DNA of 32,958 bases from Leucogyrophana mollusca (lineage: Eukaryota; Basidiomycota; Agaricomycetes; Boletales), in the NCBI GenBank assembly GCA_021014945.1, contig MU266608.1, positions 1 to 32,958 of the forward strand, read 5' to 3'. The notes below the pieces were generated by a model. It had not been told where the DNA came from. It saw nothing but the letters and a program-made list of their open reading frames with translations, and made no database searches. Positions 9,851-21,907 of the stretch are shown here, in pieces. Within the stretch, counting starts at the first letter, position 1. The number at the start of each line of letters is the position of its first letter. Position numbers and translations under genes: made by a program.

Positions 9851-12800
9851 ATGTCGACGTTGCTCGATTTCCACCGATCGATACTGGAAGAGATCCACGA
9901 CCCGGCCACCAACGACCTACTCATCCTCGCCCGCGGTCTCGGCCTCCGCCGTATCGCCGCGACCCTCCTGCGCATCTACGACGCCCCCACCAATCTCGTC
10001 CTCCTCCTCAACGCGCCCCCCGCCCTCGGTGACGAGCTCGGCCTCCTCGGCTGCCGGCGCCCCGGTCTCCGCGTCGTCTCGCACGACCTCCCCAAGCGCG
10101 AGCGGGCGGCGCTCTACAAGGGCGGCGGCCTCGTCGCCGTCACATCGCGGATCCTCGTCGTGGACCTGCTGCAGGGCGACGTGCCTGCGCCGCTCGTGAC
10201 GGGCGTGGTCGTGTTCGAGGCGGAGAGGGTCGGCCCGCTCACGCTCGAGGCGTTCGTCGTGCGCCTGTTTCGCGAGCGGAATGCGGTGGGCTTCGTCAAG
10301 GCGTTTTCGGACCAGCCGGAGCAGATTACGAGCGGGATGGCGCCGCTGAAGAGCGTTATGAAGGAGCTGCAGCTGAGGAGGGTCCATATCTACCCCCGGT
10401 ATGTACCTCCCTCCCTCTTTCCATCTCGTCTCACCCGCGCAAAGCTTCCATGAGTCGATAAAATCGACCCTCTCCGCGCGCAAAGCGGACGTCATCGAGC
10501 TCTACCAGCCCCTCACGGAACCCATGCACGATATCCACCACGCCCTCGTGCAGTGCATCTCCACTACCCTCGATGAACTCAAGCGCGTTGCCGGCGCGGG
10601 CGTCGAGGTGCGTGCCGTGCTTTTGGCGTGTGCTTCGCTTACGACTTTCCCTTTCCTCCCTCTCCGCTGAAAACGACGACCGCGGCCTCACCTAGCTCGA
10701 CCTAACCTCGCTCGACCTCCAGCAGACATACTTCCGCTCCTTCGACGCCCTCGCCCGGCGCGTCCTCGACCCCGTGTGGCACAAGGTCGGCCCGCGCACG
10801 CGCCAACTCGTCGGCGACTTGGGCGTCTTGAGGAGGGTGTTGGGGTGAGTCTTTGCACAGTTGGCTCTCTCCTTCGTGTGCCTCTACTTGACATGTCCCA
10901 CTCCTCCTGGGCTAATATTACTGTCCCTCCATTGCTCCATTGTTCTGTTCTTATTCCTACTTATCAAACACAAACTCACGCCCCGCATCCACACCCACCA
11001 GCTACCTCCTAACATACGACGCGCTCGCGTTCCACGCATACCTCGAGACGCTCGTCGCGTCCTCTGGTGCGTCCGTGTCCTGCTCTTCTTTTGTCCCTGG
11101 GCGCGGGCTGATTCCTCCTTTTCCGTCTTTCCCTCCTCCCTCCCTCCTCTCCCTCCTTTCTCCCTCCCTCTCCCTCCCCTCCATTTCTCCCCTTCTTCGT
11201 CATCACCTAACTCTTTTCTCTTCTCTCCACAACACAGGATCCCCCAACCCAAACTCGAACGCAGGCACGACAAAGTCCCCGTGGATGCTCACAGACGCGG
11301 CGAACGTCATCTTCACGACTGCGAAGCGGCGGTGCTATGTGCTTAGTCGCGGGGGCGCGGATGGGGGGCGTGCGGGCGGGAGTGGGGGTAATAACGGAGG
11401 GAACGCGAACGCGAACAGAGGCGAAGAAGACGCAGATAACGATGCGTGGGAAGCGCTGGACGACGTGCAGGGGCGGGCTTCCACCACACCAAACGCCGAC
11501 ACCACTTCAAGCGCGGCCACTACTTCAAACGCAGCCACTACTTCAAACGCAGCCAACACGCCCCCAAACCCCGCGCCCACGCCCGCCTGGCTCCCGCCGG
11601 GGCTCACCCCGACGCTCGAGGAGCTCCCCAAGTGGGACCTCCTCGCGGACGTGCTGCTCGAGATCGAGGGGGAGGTGCTGAGGATGGAGGCGGGTGCGTG
11701 GTTTCTTTTACTTTTTTGTTTTTGTTGTTTTTGTGGGGGCGATGTTTCGCTTACTCGTTTGTTTTGTTTGTTTCGTTTGTTTGCTTACTTTTACTGCAAC
11801 ACTAATCTGGATACTGCGCTCGCTCTACCATGACGCCATCTTACCATCCCCCTCCCCTTCCCACCCAACGCACCCACACACAGCCCCCAAGCACTCCACC
11901 CCCGCCCCCGGGACGAACACCGTCCTCGTCATGACTGCCTCCGCGCACTCCGCCGCACTCGTTACCGAGTTCCTCGCCGCGCTCGCGCCGGGTACGTCCC
12001 GTCTCTTTTATATTCTTTGTGTGTTGGGGGCTGACTTTTGGGCTGTGCTGTGCTTTTTGGTTTGGTGGTGGTGTGGTGTGACTGTTGGGTTGATCGTGCG
12101 GTGCGGGCATGGGCGTGAAGACGCGGCAAAGGGCACGCGCGGGCGGAAGATGATGGAGGGCAAGCTGAGGGAGTACCTCTTCTGGAAGGGCCGCGCCGCC
12201 GCGCAGAAACGGGACGCGGGCAAGGGGAAGGGCACGTCCAGCTCGGGACAACGAAATCAGCCACAAAACCAAAACCAAGCCCAAAACCAAAACCAAGCCC
12301 AAAACCAAAACCAAGCCCAGAACGAGGGACAGGACGCGCGACCAGGAGGCATATCCGACGCACTCCGCCGGAAAGACAAAGCGAAGCAGGACCGGAACGC
12401 GAACCGGCGGCGCGTGCGCGGGGGCGGCGTCGCGCCTCCTCCGCGCGCCGCCTCTTCCGCAGCCGGGGGGCCAAGGGACGCCTCCGGTGCCGGAAAAGAG
12501 AAGGACGCGGATATCATCGACCTCACAGGCCCGAACGAGCCCGATCCCGATCTCGACTTCGCGATCGCGCTGTCGTTGCAGGAGGAGGCGTTCGCGTCCT
12601 TCCCCGGGTCTTCCACCACCTTAATTAACCCCACGGCCTGCTCCGTAAACCCCACGGCCTCCTCTGTAAACCCCACCGCCTTCCCCACAGACCCCACCTT
12701 CACCGCCCTCCCCACAGACCCCTCCTTCGACCCCTCCTTCGACCCACACTACACGCTCCTCCCGCCGTCCTCCACCGTCGTCGTGCGCGCGTACGCAGAC

Positions 12801-14387
12801 GACGGCGACGACCGCGTGCTGGAGGACGTGCGCCCGCGGTTCGTGGTGATGTTTGAGCCGAGCTTGGAGTTTGTTAGGAGGATCGAGGTGCGTGTGTTCT
12901 TTCTTTTTGTCGTGGAGCGTGAGGCTGACCACACCTCTGCCTGCTACACAGGTCTACCGAAACGCGAACCCCGGGCTGAACGTACGCGTGTATTTCATGG
13001 TGTACCAGCTGAGCTGCGAGGAGCACAAGTACCTCGCGGGCTTGCGACGCGAGAAGGAGTCGTTTGAGCGGCTCATCAAGGAGCGGGGGGTGCGTGATGT
13101 GCTTTCCTTTCCGCGTGTGCGCTGAGGGAGCTGACGCTCGTGTTTGCTGCGAACGCTGTGGCGTTGCTGGGATCTTGGATTGACTTACTTTCCTTCGCGC
13201 TTTGGCATCACCTCACCTTCGCGCGTTGTCGACACCCCACCTTCGCGCATTGTCGACACTCACCTCATGCACTCGCAGTCGATGCTCCTCCCGATATTCG
13301 AAGACAAGGGCCCAGCGGGAAAGGCGGGCGTGGGAGACAGCCTCATCAAGACGATCAGCACGCGTCTCGCTGGGGGGAGGAAGGAGCTAGCTACGGGGAC
13401 GTCGCAGGTGCGTTTATGTCTTTCCCACTCTCACCTCATCGGGAGCGCGGGCGCACCCTCCGCGCCCGCCGAGTTTCACGAGGCCGACATTCACACGCCA
13501 CGACTAACCTCCCGTCCCTCCCAGGTAATTGTCGACATGCGCGAGTTCCGCTCCTCGCTCCCCTCCCTCCTGCACGCGTCGGGCCTGCTCGTCGTCCCCG
13601 CGACGCTCACGGTGGGGGATTACATCCTCACGCCTGATATCTGCGTCGAGCGGAAGAGCATACCGGATTTGGTGCAGAGTTTTAATAGTGGGCGGCTGTG
13701 AGTGTGCCTTGTGTGGTTGTCTGTCGCGGCTGACGTGGGCGGCGTGGCAGGTACACACAGTGCGAGCTGATGTCGGTGTACTACAAGCAGCCTGTGCTCC
13801 TCATCGAGTTCGAGGAGAACAAGTCTTTCTCGCTGGACGTAAGTGCCCGCTCTCCCACCTCCCACCTCACGCCCGACATTCACTATATCTCGCTTACGCA
13901 GATCATCGCCGACACCAAATCCTACGCCAAGCCCTCCTCAAAATACCCCTCCAAGAAACCCACAACATCCGAGACCGACCGCGCCCCACCCACCATCCAA
14001 TCCAAGCTCGTCCTCCTGACCCTCCACTTCCCCCGCATCCGCATAATCTGGTCCTCCTCGCCCTACGCCACCGCCGACATATTCAACGACCTCAAAGCGA
14101 ACGCACGCGAGCCGGACCCCGCGCGCGCGATCGCCGTCGGGGCGGAGGACGAGGCGGGGCAGGTGGGCGACGGGGTGAACGCGGCGGCGGAGGAGCTGCT
14201 GCGGTGCCTGCCCGGGGTGACGGCGAAGAATGTGGGGTATGTTATGGGGAAGGTGGGGTGTGTGCGGGAGCTGTGCGAGATGGGGAGGGAGGAGGTGAGG
14301 GGGGTGTTGGGGGTTGAGCCGGGGGATAGGTGCTGGGAGTTTATGCATCGGGGGGAGAGGAAGCGGGGTGGGGTATCACGATCTTGA
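9851..14387 (+). CDS. XPF: DNA repair structure-specific endonuclease XPF/Rad1/Rad16
   Basis: Catalytic subunit of the XPF-ERCC1 (Rad1-Rad10, Rad16-Swi10) nuclease, which cuts 5' of lesions in nucleotide excision repair and acts in crosslink and recombination repair in the nucleus. Exons: 9851-10398, 10445-10607, 10696-10844, 11002-11066, 11238-11693, 11884-11991, 12121-12887, 12952-13089, 13279-13407, 13525-13697, 13751-13838, 13902-14387. All phases fit, giving 1089 residues. The N-terminal helicase-like domain starts [15 protein letters not shown] and has the family block [10 protein letters not shown]. The nuclease domain has [15 protein letters not shown] and ERKSIPD (about 883-889), the ERKxxxD active site. 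A helix-hairpin-helix domain (LPGVTAKN) ends the protein. The start at 9851 matches the family N-terminus; an in-frame GTG at 9809 lies upstream. It is longer than typical XPF because of low-complexity linker repeats. No lesion seen. Confidence 0.95.
11113..11236 (+). repeat. Polypyrimidine tract in XPF intron 4
   Basis: Most of intron 4 (11067-11237) is a C/T run with only a few interruptions, made of repeating CCCTCC and CTTT blocks on the coding strand. It is the most strand-asymmetric segment in the window. Confidence 0.8.
11505..11556 (+). repeat. 18-bp coding repeat in XPF (Thr/Ser/Asn/Ala)
   Basis: About three 18-bp units in XPF exon 5 encode repeated TTSNAA, in the linker before the conserved block containing [11 protein letters not shown]. 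Confidence 0.75.
12264..12319 (+). repeat. 18-bp coding repeat in XPF (QNQNQA)
   Basis: Three nearly identical 18-bp units in XPF exon 7 encode QNQNQA, in the variable, lysine-rich linker between the helicase-like and nuclease domains. A further imperfect repeat rich in NPTA and DPSF follows at about 12625-12745. Confidence 0.8.
13214..13261 (+). repeat. 24-bp tandem duplication in XPF intron 8
   Basis: Two adjacent 24-bp units, each beginning CACCTTCGCGC and containing TTGTCGACAC, lie inside intron 8 (13090-13278), just before its acceptor. Confidence 0.7.
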
Positions 14388-15815
14388 GTGTGGGTTTGGG
14401 GTTTTATATCACTCTGGAGGTCACTCGATAGAAACACTCGGTGATGCCCTCAGTCACCGGTAAAGTAGCTTGACGCCATAACATCGTTCGCATGTTTTCT
14501 CAACGGCTTTTGTAGGTACACTGCCCATGATGTGGTATAGAAACAGTCCCCGCTTACCGCAGGGTAGTCAGTAGACTGGGCAGATGATCCGTAACTTACA
14601 AGAATGTCTCGACACGCTTCCACAGCGTCCGCCCAAAGTTGTATAATTTGGGTCGCTTGAGACCAGGACCAACACGGGTGAGTTGGAGCGGGACTGCGCG
14701 TTGTTCCGCGACGTAAGAGGACCGGGGATAAGGTTTGTGATTGAGGATGAGTTCCCTGGATCTTCGTCTGAATCGTCCTCGGTGTTATCGAATCGTCTGA
14801 ATTGAATCATCGTCTGACACATAGAAGGAAGTAGGGCCAATAAACATTATCTGTAGGTCTCTGAATGAGCAGAGCAAATGATCGCCTGCAGAGTGGCTTT
14901 CAGGAATACTAGCTGATTTTGACCCAGAGTAACAGCCTTGACTGGCGACCGGGGACCACTCAACAGAAAATTTTTAGAACACTTCCACGACAACACCTCG
15001 AATCAACAGTGCATCGAAGGTACAGTCGAGAGGCACATCCCACGCACCAACGGCATATCTGATCACTGAGTTCGATCTGGATCAGCCCGAGGACATGGAG
15101 AGGCGGTGACGGGATAACTGCATGGCGGCCGTGGTCAGCTTCTGGATAGGGCGAGTAACAGAAGAGACAAAAACGAATCACATACCCTTGCGATATCTTC
15201 TCGAGGTAAGAAATGAAGCAATGCGCCATCGGTACCATTTCTTAAGACCAATGCCAAATCAGAAGCACTCAGGATGGAGGCAGTCCTACAAAATCAAAAT
15301 AAGCTTCGGAAGGGGACGCAGACGGGAAGCTTGTGCCCACTGCACAACGAACAAGGGAGGATGCACACTCCGTACCTAGCACGTCTCGGGCTGGTGGTTG
15401 ATACTCGTGTTCGCCGACCGTTTGCCGGTTGTTTGTAACAATTTGTACATGTTGAATCCTAAAGCTGTTGCTAAACAAGTTCTCAACTCTTTCCCATCGT
15501 CTAGTCCAGCCGTCACTTTCCCACTTTCTCTAGTAGATAGTCCTTCCACATTACAACTGCATAATACATGAAGCATATAGGTATACTGTAACCTCGTACA
15601 TCCTTGTGATCAGCTAGGTGCTTTGGGCTGAATTCATATTCTGCTTGATTAGTTACTTGACCATTACTCCAGTGTGCCTCGCAGTTCCGACTAAGCAAAT
15701 TCGTGGTCTTTTGGGGTGCGTAGCCAGGAGGCATCTCACAGGGGTATATGTGAGTGATTTTATGGGCACACATGGCTGACAGACTTAACACAGAGAGATA
15801 GATTAAAATATAGAG
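14388..15815. other. Intergenic, no gene supported
   Basis: About 1.4 kb between the XPF stop and the F-box start. The open frames here (for example minus frames at 14568-14840, 14960-15238 and 15513-15857) show no recognised motif and no splice pattern joining them. A small unrecognised gene cannot be excluded. Confidence 0.5.
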
Positions 15816-17261
15816 ATGTCCGACACAGACACTCGGTTGGATCGGTTGCAATCGCAATCACAGGAGTCCAACCGGCGAATACAGCCACGCTCGCCAATCG
15901 AATCCCTTCCATTTGAACTCTTCCTGAAGATATTCAGGCTCGTGTACATGCAGCACCGCAGGAAGCAGCTATGCTGGCCACCCACTCAAACCGATCAAAC
16001 AGAGTGGATACCTGAGGATCCAACGTCGAGATCAATTTTTCCTTACGCAGTTGCGTCTGTATGTTCCTGGTGGCGAGATATACTTTCCACTGTTCCTGAA
16101 TATTGGACGCGCATTATCATCATCATCGACAAGGCATCTCCTATATCCGCCAGTTCTTGCTTTGAATGGTCCAATAATCTTCCTTTGGACGTCGTAGTGA
16201 CTCTCGGGGGCCCTTACGACATATCCCCGCGAAGTACTAGGAGCGAGAAAGCCCAGGTAGCATCCGCCATGAATATCCTTCATCCCCATATTTCACGATG
16301 CAAGACGATACGTTTCAACGTCGCGCGTAGCTCCTCGCTGCCCTCACTGCCGGAAAACTTCCATGGCTTTGCGCCGATTCTTCATGAGTTAGAGCTTCGA
16401 TGTCAATCTGACGATGGAGAATGCCCCACTTTCGACGCCGTACGTCGTTGGGACTTCTTCTGTCCCAAGCTGTCCAATCTCCTCTTAAATGGAGCGAACT
16501 TTGGTGATGCTGGTGCCCTGTGGCTGATGGACCACGCCGCCCACCTCCGTCGTCTCACAATATCTCACTACAAGGCTTCGCTGTACCCACACAAACGCTT
16601 GAGCTTACGTGACTTGTACATCATTCTGACGCGGGCTGAAGCGGTTCATACCCTTACTCTCCGAGACCTCGAATTCGACACTGATCCAGTGCTTCCTGGG
16701 GAGCGGTTTTCGTTTGCTGTGGAATCGCTGTCCTTGGAGGACATACGCGGTGATGATGATGATCTTCCTCAGTTATTCAGCTACGTCAACAACTATCCCG
16801 AGCAAATTGAAATCACCCGTTGTGCAATTGATTCGCCTGCCTACCTCCCGAATTCGTACGTTCTACGACTAAACGACACTGGGGCGAGCGAAAACTTATG
16901 GAGACCACTCGCGACGTGGACAGGCCAACTTCTCACCATTCAGAGCTGTGCAAGTTTCGATGATCACTTGCTGGGCAGAATGGCTTCCGGAGGAACTACT
17001 GGCAACGAGTTCATGTGTCCTCAACTACTGGAGCTGAACATCATTCGTTGCCCCAATTTCTCTGTGACCGCGCTGAAACACTTGGTGCAGACCCGTCGAG
17101 AGATGGCTGCTCGAACGGATTCATGGGATAACGATACGGATATCATCGCAATGAACTTCGACATCGTGTCTCCACTCACGGCACTTCGAGTGTCCGGTGG
17201 CCCCCCGCTTTCGGCGGAGGATGAAGAATGGTTCCAGCGCAATATCCTTTCGTTTCGCTAG
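15816..17261 (+). CDS. F-box protein, single exon
   Basis: A 481-residue uninterrupted frame. Residues about 29-75 (SPIESLPFELFLKIFRLVYM and the following segment with VASVCSWWRDI, about 74-84) form a typical basidiomycete F-box: the L-P-x-E-L-x-x-x-I-F core, an insertion, then V-C-x-x-W. This would recruit Skp1 in an SCF ubiquitin ligase. The remainder has degenerate leucine-rich spacing (ELRCQSDDGE, LLLNGANFGD, TLTLRDLEFD, LLELNIIRC), typical of the substrate-binding part of this expanded family. Substrate unknown. No intron is needed and no lesion is visible. The start is the first ATG of the frame, preceded by an A/T-rich leader. Confidence 0.85.
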   Translation: MSDTDTRLDRLQSQSQESNRRIQPRSPIESLPFELFLKIFRLVYMQHRRKQLCWPPTQTDQTEWIPEDPTSRSIFPYAVASVCSWWRDILSTVPEYWTRIIIIIDKASPISASSCFEWSNNLPLDVVVTLGGPYDISPRSTRSEKAQVASAMNILHPHISRCKTIRFNVARSSSLPSLPENFHGFAPILHELELRCQSDDGECPTFDAVRRWDFFCPKLSNLLLNGANFGDAGALWLMDHAAHLRRLTISHYKASLYPHKRLSLRDLYIILTRAEAVHTLTLRDLEFDTDPVLPGERFSFAVESLSLEDIRGDDDDLPQLFSYVNNYPEQIEITRCAIDSPAYLPNSYVLRLNDTGASENLWRPLATWTGQLLTIQSCASFDDHLLGRMASGGTTGNEFMCPQLLELNIIRCPNFSVTALKHLVQTRREMAARTDSWDNDTDIIAMNFDIVSPLTALRVSGGPPLSAEDEEWFQRNILSFR

Positions 17262-17840
17262 TGGCAGTAACTGAGTAAGCCTTGCAAGGTGAGCGCCGAA
17301 GCAACCAGCAACAAATGGCGCCTTTCTTATTGTGTCATTAGGAAACACAATGAAAGTGATACATATAGTCTGCAGCATGCGTACTCCGAAAAATCTAGCA
17401 ATATAGTAAGTGTAGGAGAGCACTCGATGGCGGCGGAGGAAGTTCACCCCGCTATTGTTCGCGATCTTAGCGTGGACGGCGTCCGAGGAACGGAAGAGAG
17501 TTGATTCATACATATCGACGACCACACTAGGATGAAGAGGTGCGCAAGGTGGGTGAATACTCCCCCAGTCGTGGCACGAATCCGACTGAGGCCCTGAGCG
17601 GTGAGCGTGAGTGGTACACTTTCAGCCCACTCAGGCCATCGGCTGATAATATATCGGGGGATTGGGAACTCGAACAGTGCATTGTGTGCAGCCAAAGTAG
17701 AGATGGAGGTGGCGCAGTACTAAAACCGGGCACATGAGCTTTGTTCCCTCCTCACTCCATCCCTTTGGTTCCGCCTTCCTGCCCATTTAGTTCATCACAT
17801 ACGAGCTCAGAAAACTATGTACAACCTCATGTTCACTGAA
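17262..17840. other. Intergenic, no gene seen
   Basis: Nothing recognisable between the F-box gene and repeat R2; short frames on both strands lack family motifs. Confidence 0.5.
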
Positions 17841-18373
17841 GCTAATAGCAGGGCTGTGATTTAAACTAGGGTCATATGACGGACCGTGATAGGGAAGCGG
17901 CAGTGATACATCCCAGTTACCACCACGATAGACGTCTGCAGTGGCCTATGCTGGACAGGTAGTGACCTCCGAAAGAGGTTTTAAGGCACCGCTGCAGAGG
18001 GCGCCAGAGAGTGGAAATTCATCCGCGGCGGAATAGCACGAACATCGAGAACCAATGTGCACAGGCCATTAGATACCACGTTGGATCCCGTATCGTTTTG
18101 ACGCCTCGAGTTTGCCTCGAGTCGGCATTCGAATCCGCGTTGACGTTACTTTCGGTGGTCCGACTAGAGAGGGGCGAAGAGCCCCCGTGAATGATGAGGG
18201 TGAGTCAGCGGGTTGTGTCGAATCTGCCCCGCATCCGTCCGCTCGGACATTTGGAAGCTGTGGGCACTCTAACATGGCGGGGGTTGCCCTTGGCTTTTCG
18301 AAAGTGGGCCCCTTCTTCGGGCAGCATGTGGGGCGAATAGAGAGGCATGTCTTTTGGGATATGATGATAAAGG
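17841..18373 (+). repeat. Dispersed repeat R2 (copy 2)
   Basis: Same-orientation copy of 401-991, about 17.4 kb away. It shares the start AGCAGGGCTGTGATTTAAA, a long block through the sequence ACCACGATAGACGTCTGCAG, and the end GGGATATGATGATAA. It carries internal deletions relative to R1 and an extra GTTTGCCTCGA next to CCTCGA. It sits upstream of the FunK1 gene. No coding potential is conserved between copies. Confidence 0.8.
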
Positions 18374-18876
18374 CCACGCGATTGACAATCGCAAACAAGT
18401 GCCACTGTTGCTAATTCTGTGAGTTCCAAGTTAGTACCCTCGCCCAGTAGAGCAGGGGCATCAGTTTCCTCGCGCTGAAAAGGGCGATAACTCATCTGAA
18501 CACTCACTAAGCGACAGCTCACCTTGAACTCTGGAGTATCCAATGGTGACAGTGCGACGTTGTGATTGGTGGACAGACCCACGAAACCTACTAAAATAGG
18601 TATAAGTAGGTGGTCGCTTAAACGATTGCTCAAAAAGGTGCTCGTTGAGCGCTTACCAGGTTCGGATGCTGTGGATGATTGTGGATCTGTTTGCCTGGAT
18701 GTGCATCAGTGGGGCGACAGCTTTCTGATTTGCTTCATTTTCCGAACGCGTTTCAGCCACCAAGGACAACATCCACAAGCATCCACAAGGCTTGGCTGCA
18801 GACAAACGCCACAAGTGCGGCGTGTGGCGTGCAGCAACCTCCATTATACTCTCTGCGCTATTATATTGGCTGGCAC

Positions 18877-18885
18877 ATATATAAG
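18877..18885 (+). promoter_or_regulatory. TATA-like box of the FunK1 gene
   Basis: ATATATAAG lies 57 bp before the FunK1 ATG, after which comes a C/T- and A-rich leader. This is a plausible core promoter. Confidence 0.5.
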
Positions 18886-18941
18886 GTGAGCGAGACTCCG
18901 GATTCACAACTTACAACTTTTCTTTACCTCTTGAAATCAAC

Positions 18942-21907
18942 ATGGCTGACCCCGCTCCAGCCGCTCAGGCCAACAATCCACGTACCCCAGTAAAGGGCAA
19001 CCAAATACCAACACCATCTGAAGCAACGACGAAGACGACCCCGATGGCGCGTGGCTCAGCTGTCATCAGCGAATCTATTCGCAGCATAGGAGTAGAGTAT
19101 GGCCACACCCGTCATGTTGACGCGACGCGCGCTGATCGGTTACCGCAGGATACCCGCCGTGAGGCCGTGGATAGAGCGAGACGTCGACGAGTACACGGCG
19201 TGCCCGATTGACGACATGCTCGAGGTTCTGCTTTACCGCTGTAGAGATACCACCTCGCATAAGGAGGTCGACAAGTCAAAACTATTAAAAGACTGTCTCA
19301 AGGCCGTACTACCGATTGCTAATGGGACATCTCGGGCTGGGCACGACATCGCTCCGGGGGGGATCAAGGCCGCATTGGAAGCATAGTAAGTTGCGATGGG
19401 AATGCCGCGTGGTGCAGTGCGCTGATCCGTATCTCGCAGCACCACCGCTGCGCCAGAGGACAACCGTTACGGTCCTTTCGCCGTCGCCGCCAACACGGGA
19501 CTTTCGTGTCTCAGCGAGATCAGCATTCCGGGGATCGTGCCTGCTAAGTCAGAGGGCGATCCAACCGACATCCTTTTCAAGCGGAACGATCCTAAGGAGC
19601 TTCACCAGAAGCATCAAGGCCACACATCGGCTCGTAAACCGGACGTTGTCGCTGTATCCAGGCGGGCCGCTCTCGCTGCTGGTGTCTCGGAGAACAAGAA
19701 AGACGCCATGGAGGTCACCAAGAAACCCAACAAGCGGGGCGGTAACACTTACGACGGCAAACATGCCACCTTCATAGTTGATGCCCAGCAGCCCCCAAAC
19801 GAGCGATTTTCTTGGAAAGATGTTCGCTGCGCAGTAGAATTCAAGGCTTTGAAGAAGAATTTCGACAAGGTTCCGCATAAATACAGAGTTGTGGATTATG
19901 AAGAACCTTCCAAACCTTTCCTCAGTGTGGAATACCTACGAAGTTTGGACCCCCCCGACAAAGAGGAGGAACTCCAACCTGGCGTCAAACAAGACGAAGC
20001 TCCAGCACAGAGGGTGTTATCTTCTCAGCCCAATGGTCAGTAGAGAAAACGATGCCCGGTAGTTATTTATTGACCATTTCACATACAGCTCCGATTGCAA
20101 GCTCTGGTGGGGAAGGTAAGACGTGACCTGTCTCATTCATTCTGAGCTAAATACTGAGTCATTTTTTTTTGGCAGTTCGGCGCTCCTCGCGGATTGTCGC
20201 CCGAAAAGAGGAAGAAGCCAGGCGCGCAGTTTCTTGTCCGTTTTCTTTCAAGCGTCAACTGTCGATGAGCTGCTGCTGATATATTCCCCGCAGCCACTAA
20301 CTCTGCCACGGGTAAAGGCAGGAAGCGTGCCTCCGATAATCAGCTCAACGGAGAGCCATCGAACAAGAGATCAAAGACTGAAACTAAGGGTAGCACGGAG
20401 AAAGAGCCCAAGCCCACGCAGAAGCCCCCAGCGATCGTTCAGTGTGGATTGTATGCAGCGGAGATGTTCGCTTCCCATCTCGGGTTGCAACACGTTTTCA
20501 ATCTCGTAGTCATCGGTGAGCCCGCGTTTCATACCCAGGTATCTCTTCTAAACAACCTCCTCCGCGCTGCTAGATGACATCCTCTACGTATGGTACTTCG
20601 ATCGACAGAGAGCGATTCAATGCTCGGGGTTCAATTTCGTCCAGGACTTGCCCCGTTTCCTTGTCCTCCTGCTCGCCATGCAGCGGTTCACAGATAAGCA
20701 ATGGGGCCTCAACGAAATGTTCGAGTCCACCGAGACAGCGACCGAGTTCCCCTCGGACGACTGTGGCGTAGTGGACTTGCTGTTCAACATGGATCCCGCC
20801 ACTCGCGCGACCCACTTTGGCCTCCGCGGACGTGCGACGAATGTGCTTTCTGTGACCAGCGAGGCTTTGTTAAACCGAGAGCCGATTCCTGACCGTCACA
20901 TTACCGGCGACGAGTACGTGGCCAAGATCTTCTGGGCCGAAGAGTCGCGCGAGAGCGAGCCTTCCATCATCCAGAAGGCCCATGCGCTCGCAGCACAAGA
21001 GGAGCGTGTCAGAGGTCATATTCCGGAACCAGTGTGGTGGGAAAAGTTCACGGACACATCGACAGCGACGATCAGAAAGGAGTTAGGTGTTGGACTCGTA
21101 TCCGAGAAGGCCGACCGCGGCGCGGGGCCTCGCGACAACGTTCAGGTGGGCAACCCCCCCAATGCCAAGGCAGCCAGCCACACGGAATCTGTGCCGGGCA
21201 GCCGTGTTCTCTGGATCATCGTCTTCCGGAAGCTACGACCTATCACCGAGTTGCCTGAGAAGGAGTTCCTGCGAGCGTGGTGGGAAATTGTGCTGTGTAG
21301 GTGGCCTTTCCATACTACCCCTCACTTTTAATCACCCTTTTCTGCAGGTCACTATGAACTATGGAAGGAGGGCATTCATCATCGGGATATCAGCGAAAGC
21401 AATCTGATGTATTACCGTAACGCCCAAGGTGTTGCGGTGGGCGTCCTCAATGATTACGACCTGTCCTCCACGACAGAAGGCCGCCAAGGCGACGAACGCA
21501 CGGGCACCATACCGTTCATGTCTGTTGAACTCCTTAGACGACCTGCGCTGGATGGCCACAAGACACACGAGTATTATCATGACGCGGAATCTCTCATCTG
21601 GGTACTTGCGTGGGTCACGCTCCACTACGAACACGGAACTCGTCGCCCACGCCAGCACAGACCTCTTGAAGGCTTGTTGTCACTGCAGGCTGTTGAATGC
21701 AGTGACAAAAAAACCTCGTTTATGGTGCACGGACGAAATGAAGTAAAACCGCCACCATCACAACAAGGCAATTGGGAAGTTGCCCGGGGTTGCTTAAAAG
21801 TGTTGGCTACGCATTATGTCGAGGCAGACGGCTCCCCGGTCGTTCTGGCGATGGAGGAAGCGTTCGAAAAATGGCTGTTTAACTTGGTAAAAAAATCTCT
21901 AGGCTAG
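18942..21907 (+). CDS. FunK1 fungal-type protein kinase, full length
   Basis: Eukaryotic-like kinase of the FunK1 family expanded in mushroom-forming fungi; substrates unknown. Eight exons fit in frame (18942-18989, 19096-19385, 19440-20035, 20089-20115, 20176-20235, 20294-20515, 20574-21296, 21348-21907), giving 841 residues. Family blocks in order: DVDEYTACPIDDMLEVLL, FSWKDVRCAVEFK, AIVQCGLYAAEM, ILYVWYFDRQRAIQCSGF, then the N-lobe with the probable ATP-binding lysine in EYVAKIFW (about K532), the hinge block IIVFRKLRPITEL, the catalytic loop HRDISESN (667-674) and the DFG position NDYD (about 691-693). A basic KGRKRASDN linker may act in nuclear import. Intron 1 (18990-19095) is the least certain: without it the frame stays open but ends at 19211. 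The gene heads a tandem array of decayed relatives. Confidence 0.9.

Noticed and set aside
11335..12715. Long minus-strand open frames opposite XPF
   Set aside because: They are low-complexity shadows of GC-rich XPF exons and introns, with no conserved domain.
15513..15857. 114-codon minus frame upstream of the F-box gene
   Set aside because: No homology recognised and it overlaps the F-box start antisense; too weak to call.
18205..18633. 142-codon minus frame overlapping R2
   Set aside because: Its frame is not conserved in R1, where the equivalent sequence has stops and indels; it probably reflects repeat sequence.
18942..19211. Continuous 89-codon frame from the FunK1 ATG without intron 1
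   Set aside because: It ends at a stop and leaves the kinase family block at 19096-19385 in another frame; a 106-bp GT-AG intron restores the frame through all eight exons.
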